A stretch of 14,812 nucleotides of DNA from SCGC-AAA252-I15 sp043822165 (GCA_043822165.1 JBDRCA010000068.1:1-14812), one strand, 5' to 3'; positions 1 through 7,216 are shown, numbered from the stretch's first letter. Notes: a model not told the origin generated them from the sequence alone. A program made the numbers and translations.

Positions 1-39
1 GTCAACAAGGTTTACGAGGAGGCTAAAGCCAATGGTTGA
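1..39 (+). CDS. porC: 2-oxoacid:ferredoxin oxidoreductase gamma subunit, 3' end only
   Basis: Only the last 12 codons (VNKVYEEAKANG) and a TGA stop at 37-39 are in the window. The identity comes from position: the frame runs straight into the delta subunit gene with an 8-base overlap, and gamma-delta-alpha-beta is the usual archaeal por/vor gene order. The short helical, alanine/lysine-rich end fits a gamma subunit C-terminus but is too short to identify alone. Confidence 0.6.
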   Translation, partial: VNKVYEEAKANG

Positions 40-337
40 TTTTTCAAAGATTACGGAAAAAATCGGGGACACTGAAATCACGTTGGGTGCGGTTCTCCCA
101 AGCAACGGCTCCTCGGCTAACACGAAGACCGGCGGGTGGAAGAGCATGCGCCCGATTACTGATCACGCCAAGTGCACGGCCTGCGGGACGTGCTGGGTGT
201 TTTGCCCTGAAGGCTGCATACACAAGAGGGAGGAAGACGGCAAGTTCCAGGCGGACTATGATTATTGCAAGGGCTGCGGCATATGCCCTAACGTCTGCCC
301 GGTAAAGTGCATTGAAATGGTGCCGGAGGAGAAATGA
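32..337 (+). CDS. porD: Pyruvate (or 2-oxoisovalerate) ferredoxin oxidoreductase delta subunit, 2x[4Fe-4S] ferredoxin-like
   Basis: This is the small electron-transfer subunit that carries electrons from the catalytic subunits to ferredoxin. The 101-residue length is typical. Two cluster motifs are visible: C48-x2-C51-x2-C54-x3-C58-P and C79-x2-C82-x2-C85-x3-C89-P, with extra cysteines at 62 and 93. The N-terminal ~45 residues form the extension usual for PorD/VorD. The ATG at 32 has a strong ribosome binding site (GGAGG at 18-22, 9 bases upstream) inside the end of the gamma gene. The stop overlaps the alpha subunit start as ATGA. Pyruvate and branched-chain versions cannot be separated from this subunit alone. 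Confidence 0.93.
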   Translation: MVDFSKITEKIGDTEITLGAVLPSNGSSANTKTGGWKSMRPITDHAKCTACGTCWVFCPEGCIHKREEDGKFQADYDYCKGCGICPNVCPVKCIEMVPEEK

Positions 338-1506
338 AGCACGTACTGGAGGCATCCCATGCAATCGCAGAGGCTGTGAAGGCTGTTCGACCGGACGTTA
401 TCGCAGCATACCCGATAACTCCTCAGACTCACGTCGTCGAGAAACTATCCGACTTCGTCGCAGACGGCGAACTAAAAACAGAATACGTAAACGTTGAAAG
501 CGAGTTCTCCGCGATATCAGCCTGCCTGGGCGCATCGGCAACAGGAGTCCGAGCATACACTGCAACGTCCTCGCAGGGACTGGCGCTCATGGACGAGATA
601 CTCTACATAGTATCTGGGATGAGGCTGCCGATTTGCATGACAATCGTGAACCGCGCCCTTTCTGCGCCAATCAACATTTGGAACGACCACCAGGACTCGA
701 TTTCAGCCCGCGACGCGGGATGGCTCCAAGTATACGGGGAAACAGCCCAAGAAGCATACGACCTCACGATAATGCAATTCGCGATGAGCGAAAACCATAA
801 GGTTCTGCTACCATCAATGATGTGCATCGACGGATTCACACTCTCACACGTATACGAGCCGGTAAACACTCTCACTGAAGAGGAAGTGCAAGAGTATCTT
901 CCGGCTTATAAGCCGCTTCACGCAGTGCTCGACCCCAATGAGCCTCTCACGCAGGGACCCATTGGTTTTCCGTCGCATTACATGGAGTTTCGGTACAGCC
1001 AGGAAAAAGCCATGAAAAACGCCCTAGAAGTCATCGGAGACGTCTACAAGGATTTCTCCAAGAAATTCGCGGTCGAAATACCAAACTCAAGACCCAAAGA
1101 ATACGGGCACATCGAAGAATACGAGACCGAAGACGCTGAAATCCTCCTGGTCGCCATGGGTTCCGTTTGCGGCACAATAAAAGATGTGATAGACGCCCAA
1201 AGAAAAAACGGCGTCAAAGTAGGGCTCGTGAAACTAATAACGTTTAGGCCGTTCCCCGCGCAGGTGCTTAAAAAAGCGCTCAAAAATGCCGCCAAAGTCG
1301 CCGTAATCGAAAAAGCAATATCTCCCGGAATGGGCGGCCCACTATACAGTGAAATAGCATCCGCATTATACGAGCTAGACGAGCGCCCCAAGTTGCGAAA
1401 CTTCATAGTGGGCTTGGGTGGAAGAGACGTAATGCTTAGTCACGTAGAAAAGATGATCTCCATGACCAGAGAAGACAAGGGGGAAAAAGAGGAGTGGATG
1501 TTTTGA
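334..1506 (+). CDS. porA: Pyruvate ferredoxin oxidoreductase alpha subunit
   Basis: With the beta subunit this catalyses 2-oxoacid + CoA + oxidised ferredoxin <-> acyl-CoA + CO2 + reduced ferredoxin in the cytoplasm. The protein has 390 residues, the normal PorA length. The N-terminal pyrimidine-binding domain contains AYPITPQTHVVE (25-36), whose Thr29 matches the substrate-contacting threonine of the family. NRALSAPINIWNDHQDS (106-122) holds the conserved arginine (R107). Domain II follows around residues 255-370 (ILLVAMGSVCGT, then SPGMGGPLYSEI). The start ATG overlaps the delta stop by 4 bases and is preceded by a GGAGGAG ribosome binding site. Synonymous codons become strongly A/C-ending after about 430, unlike porD. 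Pyruvate is the likely substrate; a 2-oxoisovalerate enzyme is the alternative. Confidence 0.93.
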   Translation: MKHVLEASHAIAEAVKAVRPDVIAAYPITPQTHVVEKLSDFVADGELKTEYVNVESEFSAISACLGASATGVRAYTATSSQGLALMDEILYIVSGMRLPICMTIVNRALSAPINIWNDHQDSISARDAGWLQVYGETAQEAYDLTIMQFAMSENHKVLLPSMMCIDGFTLSHVYEPVNTLTEEEVQEYLPAYKPLHAVLDPNEPLTQGPIGFPSHYMEFRYSQEKAMKNALEVIGDVYKDFSKKFAVEIPNSRPKEYGHIEEYETEDAEILLVAMGSVCGTIKDVIDAQRKNGVKVGLVKLITFRPFPAQVLKKALKNAAKVAVIEKAISPGMGGPLYSEIASALYELDERPKLRNFIVGLGGRDVMLSHVEKMISMTREDKGEKEEWMF

Positions 1507-1509
1507 ACC

Positions 1510-1534
1510 CTTTCTTTCTTCTAAAGAAAGAAAG
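1510..1534 (+). terminator. Perfect 11-bp A/G-T/C hairpin just after porA
   Basis: CTTTCTTTCTT (1510-1520) pairs perfectly with AAGAAAGAAAG (1524-1534) across a CTA loop, starting four bases after the porA stop. The pyrimidine-rich arm is T-rich, as archaeal terminators often are, and a hairpin here could also protect the 3' end of a porD-porA transcript. Either would uncouple porB from porA. The fold is visible; the function is inferred. Confidence 0.4.
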
Positions 1535-1587
1535 TGTTTCATCCCAAAGAAAGAAATGACTGAGGTGGAAGACAAAAATAAAGGTAA

Positions 1588-1623
1588 GATCCATCGAGCG
1601 AGCAAAACGAGTGAAGATGGATC
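1588..1623 (+). repeat. 8-bp inverted repeat with 20-base loop
   Basis: GATCCATC (1588-1595) and GATGGATC (1616-1623) are perfect reverse complements. The loop is rich in GAGCGAGC/ACGAG strings. It resembles small palindromic intergenic repeats that recur in some archaeal genomes, but recurrence cannot be tested in this window, where it occurs once. Confidence 0.5.
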
Positions 1624-1630
1624 CTTTGAT

Positions 1631-1649
1631 CAACCTTTATTAAAGGTTG
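1631..1649 (+). promoter_or_regulatory. Inverted repeat overlapping the porB ribosome binding region
   Basis: CAACCTTTA (1631-1639) is the exact reverse complement of TAAAGGTTG (1641-1649); sterically the stem would be about 7-8 bp with a small loop. The 3' arm contains the only Shine-Dalgarno-like string (AAGG, 1643-1646) before the porB ATG at 1654, so the folded form would hide it. Translational control of porB is an inference. Confidence 0.4.
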
Positions 1650-1653
1650 TAAG

Positions 1654-2568
1654 ATGGCGATAGCTGGACTACCCGAGGAAGAATACTTTGCGCCAGGGCA
1701 CAGGGCGTGCGCAGGATGCGGAGCAGCAGTAGCGCTTAGGCTTATCACGAAGGCCGCTGGAAAAAACACTATACTTGTGGAGTCGACAGGCTGCATGGAA
1801 GTAGTTTCTACTCCGTACCCTGAGACTGCGTGGAAGCTTCCGTGGATACACGGGGCGTTCGAAAACAACTCGTCCATAGGTTCAGGTGTCGAGTGTGCGC
1901 TCAAGGCGTTGGGCAAGGATGATGTTAATGTCGTGGTCTTCGGCGGGGACGGCGGAACATACGATATTGGATTCGGGGCGATATCCGGAACCTTTGAGCG
2001 CGGCCATAACTTGACTTACATTTGCTACGACAACGAAGCCTACATGAACACCGGAATTCAGCGTTCTAGTTCGACGCCGTTCGGCGCATCCACCACGACT
2101 TCGCCGGCAGGCAAGGAGAGCTTCGGCAAACACGAGTGGAAGAAGGATATAGTCCACATAATGGCGATGCACGGGAGTCCCTACTGCGCGCAAACGAGCA
2201 TCGGGTTTCCGCAGGACGCGTTCAAAAAGATTAAGACTGCGATTGAAACCAAGGGTCCGACGTACGTTAACCTTTACGCGCCGTGCCCGACTGGGTGGAG
2301 GCACGCAAGCGACATAACAGTCGAAATCGCAAAGCTTGCAGTGGACACTGGAGTATACCCGATATATGAGATAATAGAGGGAAAACACAAGATTACGAGG
2401 CCTGCAAAGCTTGACTCATTAAAACCCGTCGAAGAATACTTGAAGCTTCAGGGCAGATTCAGGCATCTTTTCAAGCCGCAGAGAAACGAGGAAGTGATAA
2501 ACAGGATACAGGAACAAGCCAGGAAAAACCTGGAATACATCCTAAAGTGCCAGGAAACTGGGATTTAG
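1654..2568 (+). CDS. porB: Pyruvate ferredoxin oxidoreductase beta subunit (thiamine diphosphate-binding)
   Basis: This catalytic subunit binds thiamine diphosphate and one [4Fe-4S] cluster. At 304 residues it matches the PorB family. Cluster ligands are visible as C19-x2-C22 (ACAGCGAA), C47 (STGCMEV) and C211 (APCPTGW). The ThDP/Mg site is GDGGTYDIG (98-106) plus DNEAYMNTG (126-134), followed by the typical SSSTPFGASTTTSP stretch. A stop at 1627-1629 in this frame leaves ATG 1654 as the only nearby start. Its ribosome binding site is weak and lies in an inverted repeat. Unlike most por operons it does not touch porA, and its codons are less A/C-biased than those of porA. Confidence 0.94.
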   Translation: MAIAGLPEEEYFAPGHRACAGCGAAVALRLITKAAGKNTILVESTGCMEVVSTPYPETAWKLPWIHGAFENNSSIGSGVECALKALGKDDVNVVVFGGDGGTYDIGFGAISGTFERGHNLTYICYDNEAYMNTGIQRSSSTPFGASTTTSPAGKESFGKHEWKKDIVHIMAMHGSPYCAQTSIGFPQDAFKKIKTAIETKGPTYVNLYAPCPTGWRHASDITVEIAKLAVDTGVYPIYEIIEGKHKITRPAKLDSLKPVEEYLKLQGRFRHLFKPQRNEEVINRIQEQARKNLEYILKCQETGI

Positions 2569-2582
2569 AGCCTACACACGCC

Positions 2583-2593
2583 TTTTTATATAG
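2583..2593 (+). promoter_or_regulatory. TATA box for the ftsZ1-secE-spt5-rpl11 operon
   Basis: TTTTTATATAG matches the archaeal TATA consensus. Transcription about 25 bases downstream would begin near 2612-2618 and leave a leader of roughly 50 bases ahead of ftsZ1. The rest of the 88-base gap is A/T-rich, with a short T run (2631-2636) that might end por transcripts. Confidence 0.6.
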
Positions 2594-2655
2594 GAGTTCC
2601 AAATAATAATTCCAATTTTTCAGGCAAGCATTTTTTGCTACAATAAAAAAAATTA

Positions 2656-2660
2656 GGTGA
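2656..2660 (+). promoter_or_regulatory. Shine-Dalgarno GGTGA that decides the ftsZ1 start
   Basis: GGTGA ends 5 bases before ATG 2666. This favours that ATG over the in-frame GTG at 2657, which overlaps the motif itself. Confidence 0.7.
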
Positions 2661-2665
2661 GGGTG

Positions 2666-3808
2666 ATGGATTCAATAGTATCAGATGCAATTCAAAGGGC
2701 TAATACAGGAGAAGACAAGCCAGAGTTCTCCCCAAAAGGGGGGTCAGACGTAACAACAGACGAGGAACTAAGAAGAATAGTCGAAGGCATAAAAACCGCG
2801 ATTAAAGTCGTTGGAGCGGGCGGAGCCGGCTCTAACACCGTGGAGCGCCTAATGGAGATGGGTGTTGAAGGAGGCGACGTAATCGCAGTCAACACTGACG
2901 CGCTCGACTTGTTGAACACTCCAGTGCCGACCAAAGTCTTAATCGGCACCAGCATTACCGGCGGAATAGGAGCCGGAAACAACCCTGAAGTCGGCGAGGA
3001 ATGCGCTGAAGCAGACCTGGAAAAAATTTCTCACGCACTATCAGGCTCAGACCTAGTCTTCGTAACCTGCGGATTGGGCGGCGGAACCGGAACAGGGTCC
3101 GCGCCAGTAATCTGCGAGGTCGCCAAAGACCTTCAGGCACTGACAATCGGCATAGTCACACTACCGTTTAGCGTGGAAGGGAAAATAAGAGCCCAAAACG
3201 CTCTTCGGGGCCTTAAAAAACTCAGGAAATATGCTGACACCACAATCGTCATACCAAACGACAGACTACTCGACATCGCGCCAAACCTGCCGATAAACGC
3301 GGCATTCAAGGTCGCGGACGAGCTTCTCGCAAACGCCGTGAAAGGCATAACCGAGATGGTCACCAAGCCAGGGCTCGTCAACCTCGACTTCGCAGACGTG
3401 CGCGCAGTCATGAAAGACGGCGGCTCCGCGATGATAGGATTAGGCTCATCCACCAAGGAGACGCCTATGGGCGAACGCTCAAAAGAGTCAGTGGAGAAGG
3501 CGCTGCAGTCTCCGCTTCTCGACACCGACATATCAACGGCGACCGGGGCGCTTATAAACGTCATCGGCTCAAGAGACATGACACTTGAGGAAGCCGAAGA
3601 CATCGTGCGCCGCGTAGCGGACAGAATCGACCCGAACGCCCAGATAATTTGGGGGGCGCTAATCGACGAAACACTCGACCGAAACGTCATAAAGACTCTC
3701 GTAATCCTCTCAGGAGTCAGAATCCCAGGATACGAAGAAGAACTCGAGGAGCGGGTTGAAAAAGCAGCCACAGAAGACCAGTTCGAGATAGGGTTGAAGA
3801 GCATTTAA
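2666..3808 (+). CDS. ftsZ1: Cell division protein FtsZ, archaeal FtsZ1 type
   Basis: This tubulin-like GTPase polymerises at mid-cell for division. From ATG 2666 the protein has 380 residues and begins MDSIVSDAI, as do haloarchaeal FtsZ1 proteins, which supports this start. The T1 loop GAGGAGSN is at 50-57, the tubulin signature GGGTGTGSAP at 138-147, and the T7 synergy loop NLDFADV at 239-245, so GTP binding and hydrolysis appear intact. The C-terminal domain ends in a charged linker (about 355-372) and the short tail FEIGLKSI. It leads the conserved archaeal ftsZ1-secE-spt5-rpl11 cluster and stops one base before secE. Confidence 0.97.
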   Translation: MDSIVSDAIQRANTGEDKPEFSPKGGSDVTTDEELRRIVEGIKTAIKVVGAGGAGSNTVERLMEMGVEGGDVIAVNTDALDLLNTPVPTKVLIGTSITGGIGAGNNPEVGEECAEADLEKISHALSGSDLVFVTCGLGGGTGTGSAPVICEVAKDLQALTIGIVTLPFSVEGKIRAQNALRGLKKLRKYADTTIVIPNDRLLDIAPNLPINAAFKVADELLANAVKGITEMVTKPGLVNLDFADVRAVMKDGGSAMIGLGSSTKETPMGERSKESVEKALQSPLLDTDISTATGALINVIGSRDMTLEEAEDIVRRVADRIDPNAQIIWGALIDETLDRNVIKTLVILSGVRIPGYEEELEERVEKAATEDQFEIGLKSI

Positions 3809-3809
3809 A

Positions 3810-3992
3810 ATGGGATTACCCAACGTAGGACAAGCGTTAAGCGAAACCAAGAGGATTTTGCGGTTGACGAGGAAGCCTAAGAAGGCGGAATACGGAGAAA
3901 CCGCGAAAATCACGGGACTGGGTATAATAGTAATCGGGGCTATGGGATTCATCGTGTTCTTGATAGCTCAGTTGACTTTGAACATACTTTGA
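3810..3992 (+). CDS. secE: Preprotein translocase subunit SecE / Sec61 gamma
   Basis: This is the small clamp subunit of the SecYE translocon in the cytoplasmic membrane. It has 60 residues: an amphipathic N-terminal helix with the family motif RILRLTRKPKKAEY (15-28) and one membrane span at about 35-58 (GLGIIVIGAMGFIVFLIAQL). It starts one base after the ftsZ1 stop and its own stop lies two bases before the spt5 ATG, so it is probably translated by coupling. Size and position match archaeal SecE exactly. Confidence 0.95.
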   Translation: MGLPNVGQALSETKRILRLTRKPKKAEYGETAKITGLGIIVIGAMGFIVFLIAQLTLNIL

Positions 3993-3994
3993 AG

Positions 3995-4501
3995 ATGGGA
4001 ATATACGTTGTGCGGGCGACCGCTGGACAGGAACGCGTTGTAGCGGAAATCATGTACCGTGAAGCCCAAAGCCAGCGAGAAGAGCTTGCAAAACTGGGTA
4101 AAGCAGTCTACGGCGTGCTTTACACGACGGGTTTGAAGGGATACCTCCTCGTCGAAGCCGACAGCCCAGGTACCGTAGAGGACCTAGCCAGGAACGTTCC
4201 AAAAACCAAGGGCCTACTGCTTAAGAAACGCGGGGACTTATCTTCCGCAGGCATGGTCTCTATAAGCGAACTGGAGGAGATCCTAGACCCGACCCCAATC
4301 GTCACTGAAGTCAACAAAGGAGACCTGGTAGAGCTTATCGCAGGACCGTTCAAGAACGAGAAGGCTCGCGTAGCCCGTATCGACGAGGACAAGAACGAGA
4401 TTACAGTCGAGCTTATCGAGGCTGCGGTCCCGATTCCGGTCATCGTCAGGGGCGATGACATAAAGATTGTTCGACAGGAAGAGGAGGAGAAAATTGAGTA
4501 A
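3995..4501 (+). CDS. spt5: Transcription elongation factor Spt5 (NusG-like)
   Basis: Spt5 binds the RNA polymerase clamp and raises processivity, usually with Spt4. The 168-residue protein has an NGN domain (about 1-85, starting MGIYVVRATAGQE) and a KOW domain (about 105-160; KGDLVELIAGPFKNEKARV). I chose ATG 3995 over the in-frame TTG at 3989, which would lie within the secE stop region; family members begin with the short IYVV strand. It overlaps rpl11 by 8 bases. The end is acidic (QEEEEKIE), partly because the rpl11 ribosome binding site is encoded there. Confidence 0.95.
   Translation: MGIYVVRATAGQERVVAEIMYREAQSQREELAKLGKAVYGVLYTTGLKGYLLVEADSPGTVEDLARNVPKTKGLLLKKRGDLSSAGMVSISELEEILDPTPIVTEVNKGDLVELIAGPFKNEKARVARIDEDKNEITVELIEAAVPIPVIVRGDDIKIVRQEEEEKIE
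4483..4487 (+). promoter_or_regulatory. GGAGG ribosome binding site selecting the TTG start of rpl11
   Basis: GGAGG lies 6 bases before TTG 4494 inside the spt5 coding region. This spacing is normal, and translation from here gives the expected uL11 N-terminus. Confidence 0.7.
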
Positions 4502-5132
4502 AAAAGAGGTTGACGCGCTCGTTGACGGAGGTAGTGCGACTCCCGGCCCGCCTTTGGGTCCGAGTCTCGGATCGCTTGGAGTCAACACTGGAAAGGTCGT
4601 CGCGGAGATAAACGAGAAGACTAAGGGATACAAGGGAATGAAGATTCCCGTGAAAATCATCGTCGACGAGAAAACCAAGGAATTCGAGGTAAAAATCGGG
4701 AGCCCTCCAGCTTCTGCATTAATCAAGAAAGAGCTTGGAATCGAGAGGGGAACGCAGAAGGGCGAGGTTGTCGGAAACCTGACTTTCGCCCAGCTTAAGG
4801 AAATCTCTACAGCCAAAAAGGACTCGCTTCTCGCCAACGACTTGAAGGCCGCGATTAAGGAAGTAGCAGGAGTATGCCAAGGCCTTGGAGTAACCGTTGA
4901 AGGCCGGCGCATAAAAGAACTCACACTAGAGTTGAACGACGGAGTCTTCGATGACGTGATATCCGGAAAAACCGACGCCATCCCGGAGCGCACTCACATA
5001 AAAGAAGACAAGAAACTAAAGCTCGTAATCGAAGAACAAAAGGCAGCGACCGTAGAAGATGCGGCAGCTGTGGTAACAGAGCAACCCAAGGAAGAAAAGC
5101 CCAAGGAGAAGAAGGATAGGGGAGACAAATGA
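4494..5132 (+). CDS. rpl11: Large ribosomal subunit protein uL11, with charged C-terminal tail
   Basis: uL11 binds 23S rRNA at the GTPase-associated centre, at the base of the uL10-L12 stalk. Starting at TTG 4494 the protein has 212 residues. The N-terminal domain has GSATPGPPLGPSLG (13-26), GVNTGKVVAEINEKT (29-43) and GMKIPVKIIVD (48-58). The rRNA-binding C-terminal domain ends near GVTVEGRR (132-139). Archaeal uL11 is usually about 160-165 residues, so the last ~45-50, ending in a P/K/E-rich stretch (QPKEEKPKEKKDRGDK), are an extension. An upstream in-frame TTG (4467) would add nine basic residues inside spt5 and is less likely. The usual downstream partner rpl1 is not next. Confidence 0.95.
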   Translation: MSKKEVDALVDGGSATPGPPLGPSLGSLGVNTGKVVAEINEKTKGYKGMKIPVKIIVDEKTKEFEVKIGSPPASALIKKELGIERGTQKGEVVGNLTFAQLKEISTAKKDSLLANDLKAAIKEVAGVCQGLGVTVEGRRIKELTLELNDGVFDDVISGKTDAIPERTHIKEDKKLKLVIEEQKAATVEDAAAVVTEQPKEEKPKEKKDRGDK

Positions 5133-5163
5133 GCCTGAGACTTAGCTCCCAGCCTCTTTATTT
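5133..5163. terminator. Short convergent gap with T tract after rpl11
   Basis: The 31 bases between the converging stops of rpl11 and acs end in a T-rich run (about 5157-5165, reaching the acs stop). This fits a factor-independent archaeal terminator for the ftsZ1-rpl11 operon. No stable hairpin is evident. Confidence 0.45.
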
Positions 5164-7170
5164 TTAATTCTTGCGTTCCTCGATTAGTTTCTCGACCACG
5201 CCTGGATCTGCAAGCGTAGTAGTGTCCCCAACGTCTTGTGCGCCCTCCGCAATCTTTCGGAGTATCCGGCGCATTATTTTTCCGCTGCGCGTCTTCGGGA
5301 GCGCGTCGGCAAACTGGATGACATCAGGCTTGGCAATCGGGCCTATAACCTCCCGGACCTGGTCGAAAAGCTCTTTTTTGAGTTCCTTTGATGGTTCGTT
5401 TCCTTTCTTGAGAATCACGAAAGCGTATAAACCCTGACCCTTGATTTCATGAGGTATCGGCACGACCGCTGCTTCCGCCACCTTCTTGTGGCTGACGAGC
5501 GCGGACTCCACTTCCGCGGTACCGATACGGTGGCCTGAAATATTTATGACGTCGTCAATACGGCCCATGAGCCAGAAGTCGCCGTCCTCGTCGACTCTGG
5601 CGCCGTCACCAGTGAAATAATACGGCGGAAACCTGCTCCAATAAGTCTCTATGAAACGCTCGTGGTGTCCATACACCGTGCGCATCATGCCCGGCCACGG
5701 CTTTTTAATGCACAAGAAGCCTCCCTCGTTAACATCAGCCTCGGAGCCGTCTTCCTTGAGTATTACCGGCTCAACGCCCGGGAAAGGCTTGTTGGCTGAC
5801 GCGGGTTTTAGCGTGCTAACCCCGGGCAGAGGTGTTATGAGTATCCCGCCCGTCTCGGTCTGCCACCAAGTGTCCACTATCGGGCACTTTTCATCGCCTA
5901 TCACGCGATAATACCACATCCACGCTTCAGGATTAATCGGCTCGCCTACCGAGCCAAGAAGCCGCAGAGACGATAAATCCTTGTTCTTGGGCCAGTGGTC
6001 GCCCTCCTTGGCGATGGCGCGAATCGCAGTCGGCGCAGTATAGAATATGTTTACTTTATGTTTTTCGACGACATCCCAGAACCTGTCGGCTTTAGGCCAG
6101 TTAGGAACGCCCTCGAACATGACGGACGTCGCACCGTTTGCCAGAGGCCCGTATACTATGTAACTGTGACCTGTAATCCAGCCTATGTCAGCGGTGCACC
6201 AGTAAGTATCCTCTTCGCGTATGTCGAAAACCCACTTAAAAGTCTGATACGTATACAAGAGATAACCCCCAGTAGTGTGCAAAACACCCTTAGGCTTGCC
6301 CGTCGTCCCGCTTGTGTAGAGTATGAACAACGGGTCTTCAGCGTCCACGTGCTCTGGCTCGCAGTAGTTTTCGATGTCTTCTGCAAGTGTTTCATCATGC
6401 CACCACGTGTCGCGTCCGTCCTTCATGCCTACTTCGTGAGTGTGGGTGCGTCTCACGACGATTACCGACTCCACGTTCGGGCAATCATCCACTGCTTCGT
6501 CTACACTAGATTTCAAGTGGATGATTTTACCCCTCCGGTAGCTTCCGTCGGATGTTACGACCATCTTCGCGCCGGAGTCTAGCACCCTGTCTTTCAGTGA
6601 CTCGGCGGAGAATCCTCCGAATACGACACTGTGCACTGCCCCGATTCTGGCGCATGCGAGCATTGCTATTGTGAGTTCGGGTATCATGGGCAGGTACATG
6701 ATTACGCGGTCTCCTTTTTGGATTCCTTTTTTCTTGAGTACGTTTGAGAATCTGCATACTTCGCGGTGTAGTTCCTGGTAGGTGTAGATTTTTGTTTCTC
6801 CTGCTGGTTCTCCTTCCCAGATTATGGCGGCCTTGTTTTTTCGGCTGCCGGTTAAGTGTCTGTCGAGGCAGTTGTAGGATACGTTTATTTTTCCTCCTTC
6901 GAACCACCTGCAGACTGCAGTCTTGGGGTCCCAGTAAAGGGTGTTGTCCCATTTCTTGAACCAGTCGAGTTGTTCTGCTTTTTGGGCCCAGAATTTTTCC
7001 GGGTTTTGGATGGATTTCTTGTAGATTTTCTTGTATTCTTCTTCGTCTTTCAGGTATGCGTTTTCAAGGACGTAGTCTTTTGGACTGAATTTTCGTTTCT
7101 CATCCATTAGAGAATGAATTGTTTTTCCGTCAGTTTCTTTCTGGGTTACGTGAACGTCTACTGAAGCCAT
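5164..7170 (-). CDS. acs: Acetyl-CoA synthetase, AMP-forming
   Basis: It activates acetate: acetate + ATP + CoA -> acetyl-CoA + AMP + PPi (EC 6.2.1.1). The 668-residue protein is full length for ACS. The N-terminal ACS domain is at about 30-95. The P-loop YTSGTTGKPKG is at 285-295, the acetate-pocket/adenylate motif DTWWQTETGG at 433-442, YFTGDGARVDEDG at 518-530, and the hinge/CoA region GRIDDVINISGHRIG at 536-550. PKTRSGK at 625-631 carries the catalytic lysine (K631) that protein acetylases modify in other organisms. Start ATG 7170 follows an AGTGAT ribosome binding site. It supplies acetyl-CoA that the oxidoreductase at 1-2568 can carboxylate to pyruvate. Its 5' ~210 codons nearly avoid T-ending codons, but the rest does not. 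Confidence 0.96.
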   Translation of the reverse strand: MASVDVHVTQKETDGKTIHSLMDEKRKFSPKDYVLENAYLKDEEEYKKIYKKSIQNPEKFWAQKAEQLDWFKKWDNTLYWDPKTAVCRWFEGGKINVSYNCLDRHLTGSRKNKAAIIWEGEPAGETKIYTYQELHREVCRFSNVLKKKGIQKGDRVIMYLPMIPELTIAMLACARIGAVHSVVFGGFSAESLKDRVLDSGAKMVVTSDGSYRRGKIIHLKSSVDEAVDDCPNVESVIVVRRTHTHEVGMKDGRDTWWHDETLAEDIENYCEPEHVDAEDPLFILYTSGTTGKPKGVLHTTGGYLLYTYQTFKWVFDIREEDTYWCTADIGWITGHSYIVYGPLANGATSVMFEGVPNWPKADRFWDVVEKHKVNIFYTAPTAIRAIAKEGDHWPKNKDLSSLRLLGSVGEPINPEAWMWYYRVIGDEKCPIVDTWWQTETGGILITPLPGVSTLKPASANKPFPGVEPVILKEDGSEADVNEGGFLCIKKPWPGMMRTVYGHHERFIETYWSRFPPYYFTGDGARVDEDGDFWLMGRIDDVINISGHRIGTAEVESALVSHKKVAEAAVVPIPHEIKGQGLYAFVILKKGNEPSKELKKELFDQVREVIGPIAKPDVIQFADALPKTRSGKIMRRILRKIAEGAQDVGDTTTLADPGVVEKLIEERKN

Positions 7171-7216
7171 GAATCATCACTTCCCCGCAAAACGAGGATT
7201 TAGTTATTGGAAGAAT

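Larger units (their letters stand above)
1507..1653 (+). other. Structured 147-base insert between porA and porB
   Basis: These genes usually abut. Here they are separated by a segment with three successive inverted repeats (listed separately) and a direct 11-mer repeat (AAAGAAAGAAA at 1523-1533 and 1546-1556). A 12-base string TAAAGGTAAGAT (1579-1590) recurs as TAAAGGTTGTAAGAT (1641-1655) at the porB start, so the second and third inverted repeats sit between two near copies of a translation-start context. No convincing gene lies here. It may be a small mobile or dispersed repeat, an internal processing/termination site, or a 5' regulatory element of porB. Confidence 0.6.

Noticed and set aside
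1556..1663. 35-codon frame reading through the porA-porB spacer and ending at the porB start
   Set aside because: No ribosome binding site before its ATG, polar sequence without a motif, and it reads through the inverted repeats. It could be a leader peptide, but nothing supports that beyond the missing stop codons.
3133..3804. 223-codon open frame antisense to ftsZ1
   Set aside because: Serine-rich low-information protein, no ribosome binding site, lies wholly within the unmistakable ftsZ1 gene; an artefact of its A/C-ending codons.
4467..4493. Longer uL11 start at TTG 4467
   Set aside because: Would add nine basic residues translated from the ribosome binding site region; TTG 4494 has GGAGG at 6 bases and gives the family N-terminus.
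4283..4993. 236-codon antisense frame across spt5 and rpl11
   Set aside because: Covers two well-identified genes on the other strand; Ser/Leu/Phe-rich composition typical of a shadow frame.
5995..6582. 195-codon open frame antisense to acs
   Set aside because: Lies opposite conserved acetyl-CoA synthetase motifs, shows no recognisable domain or start signal; a shadow of the coding frame.
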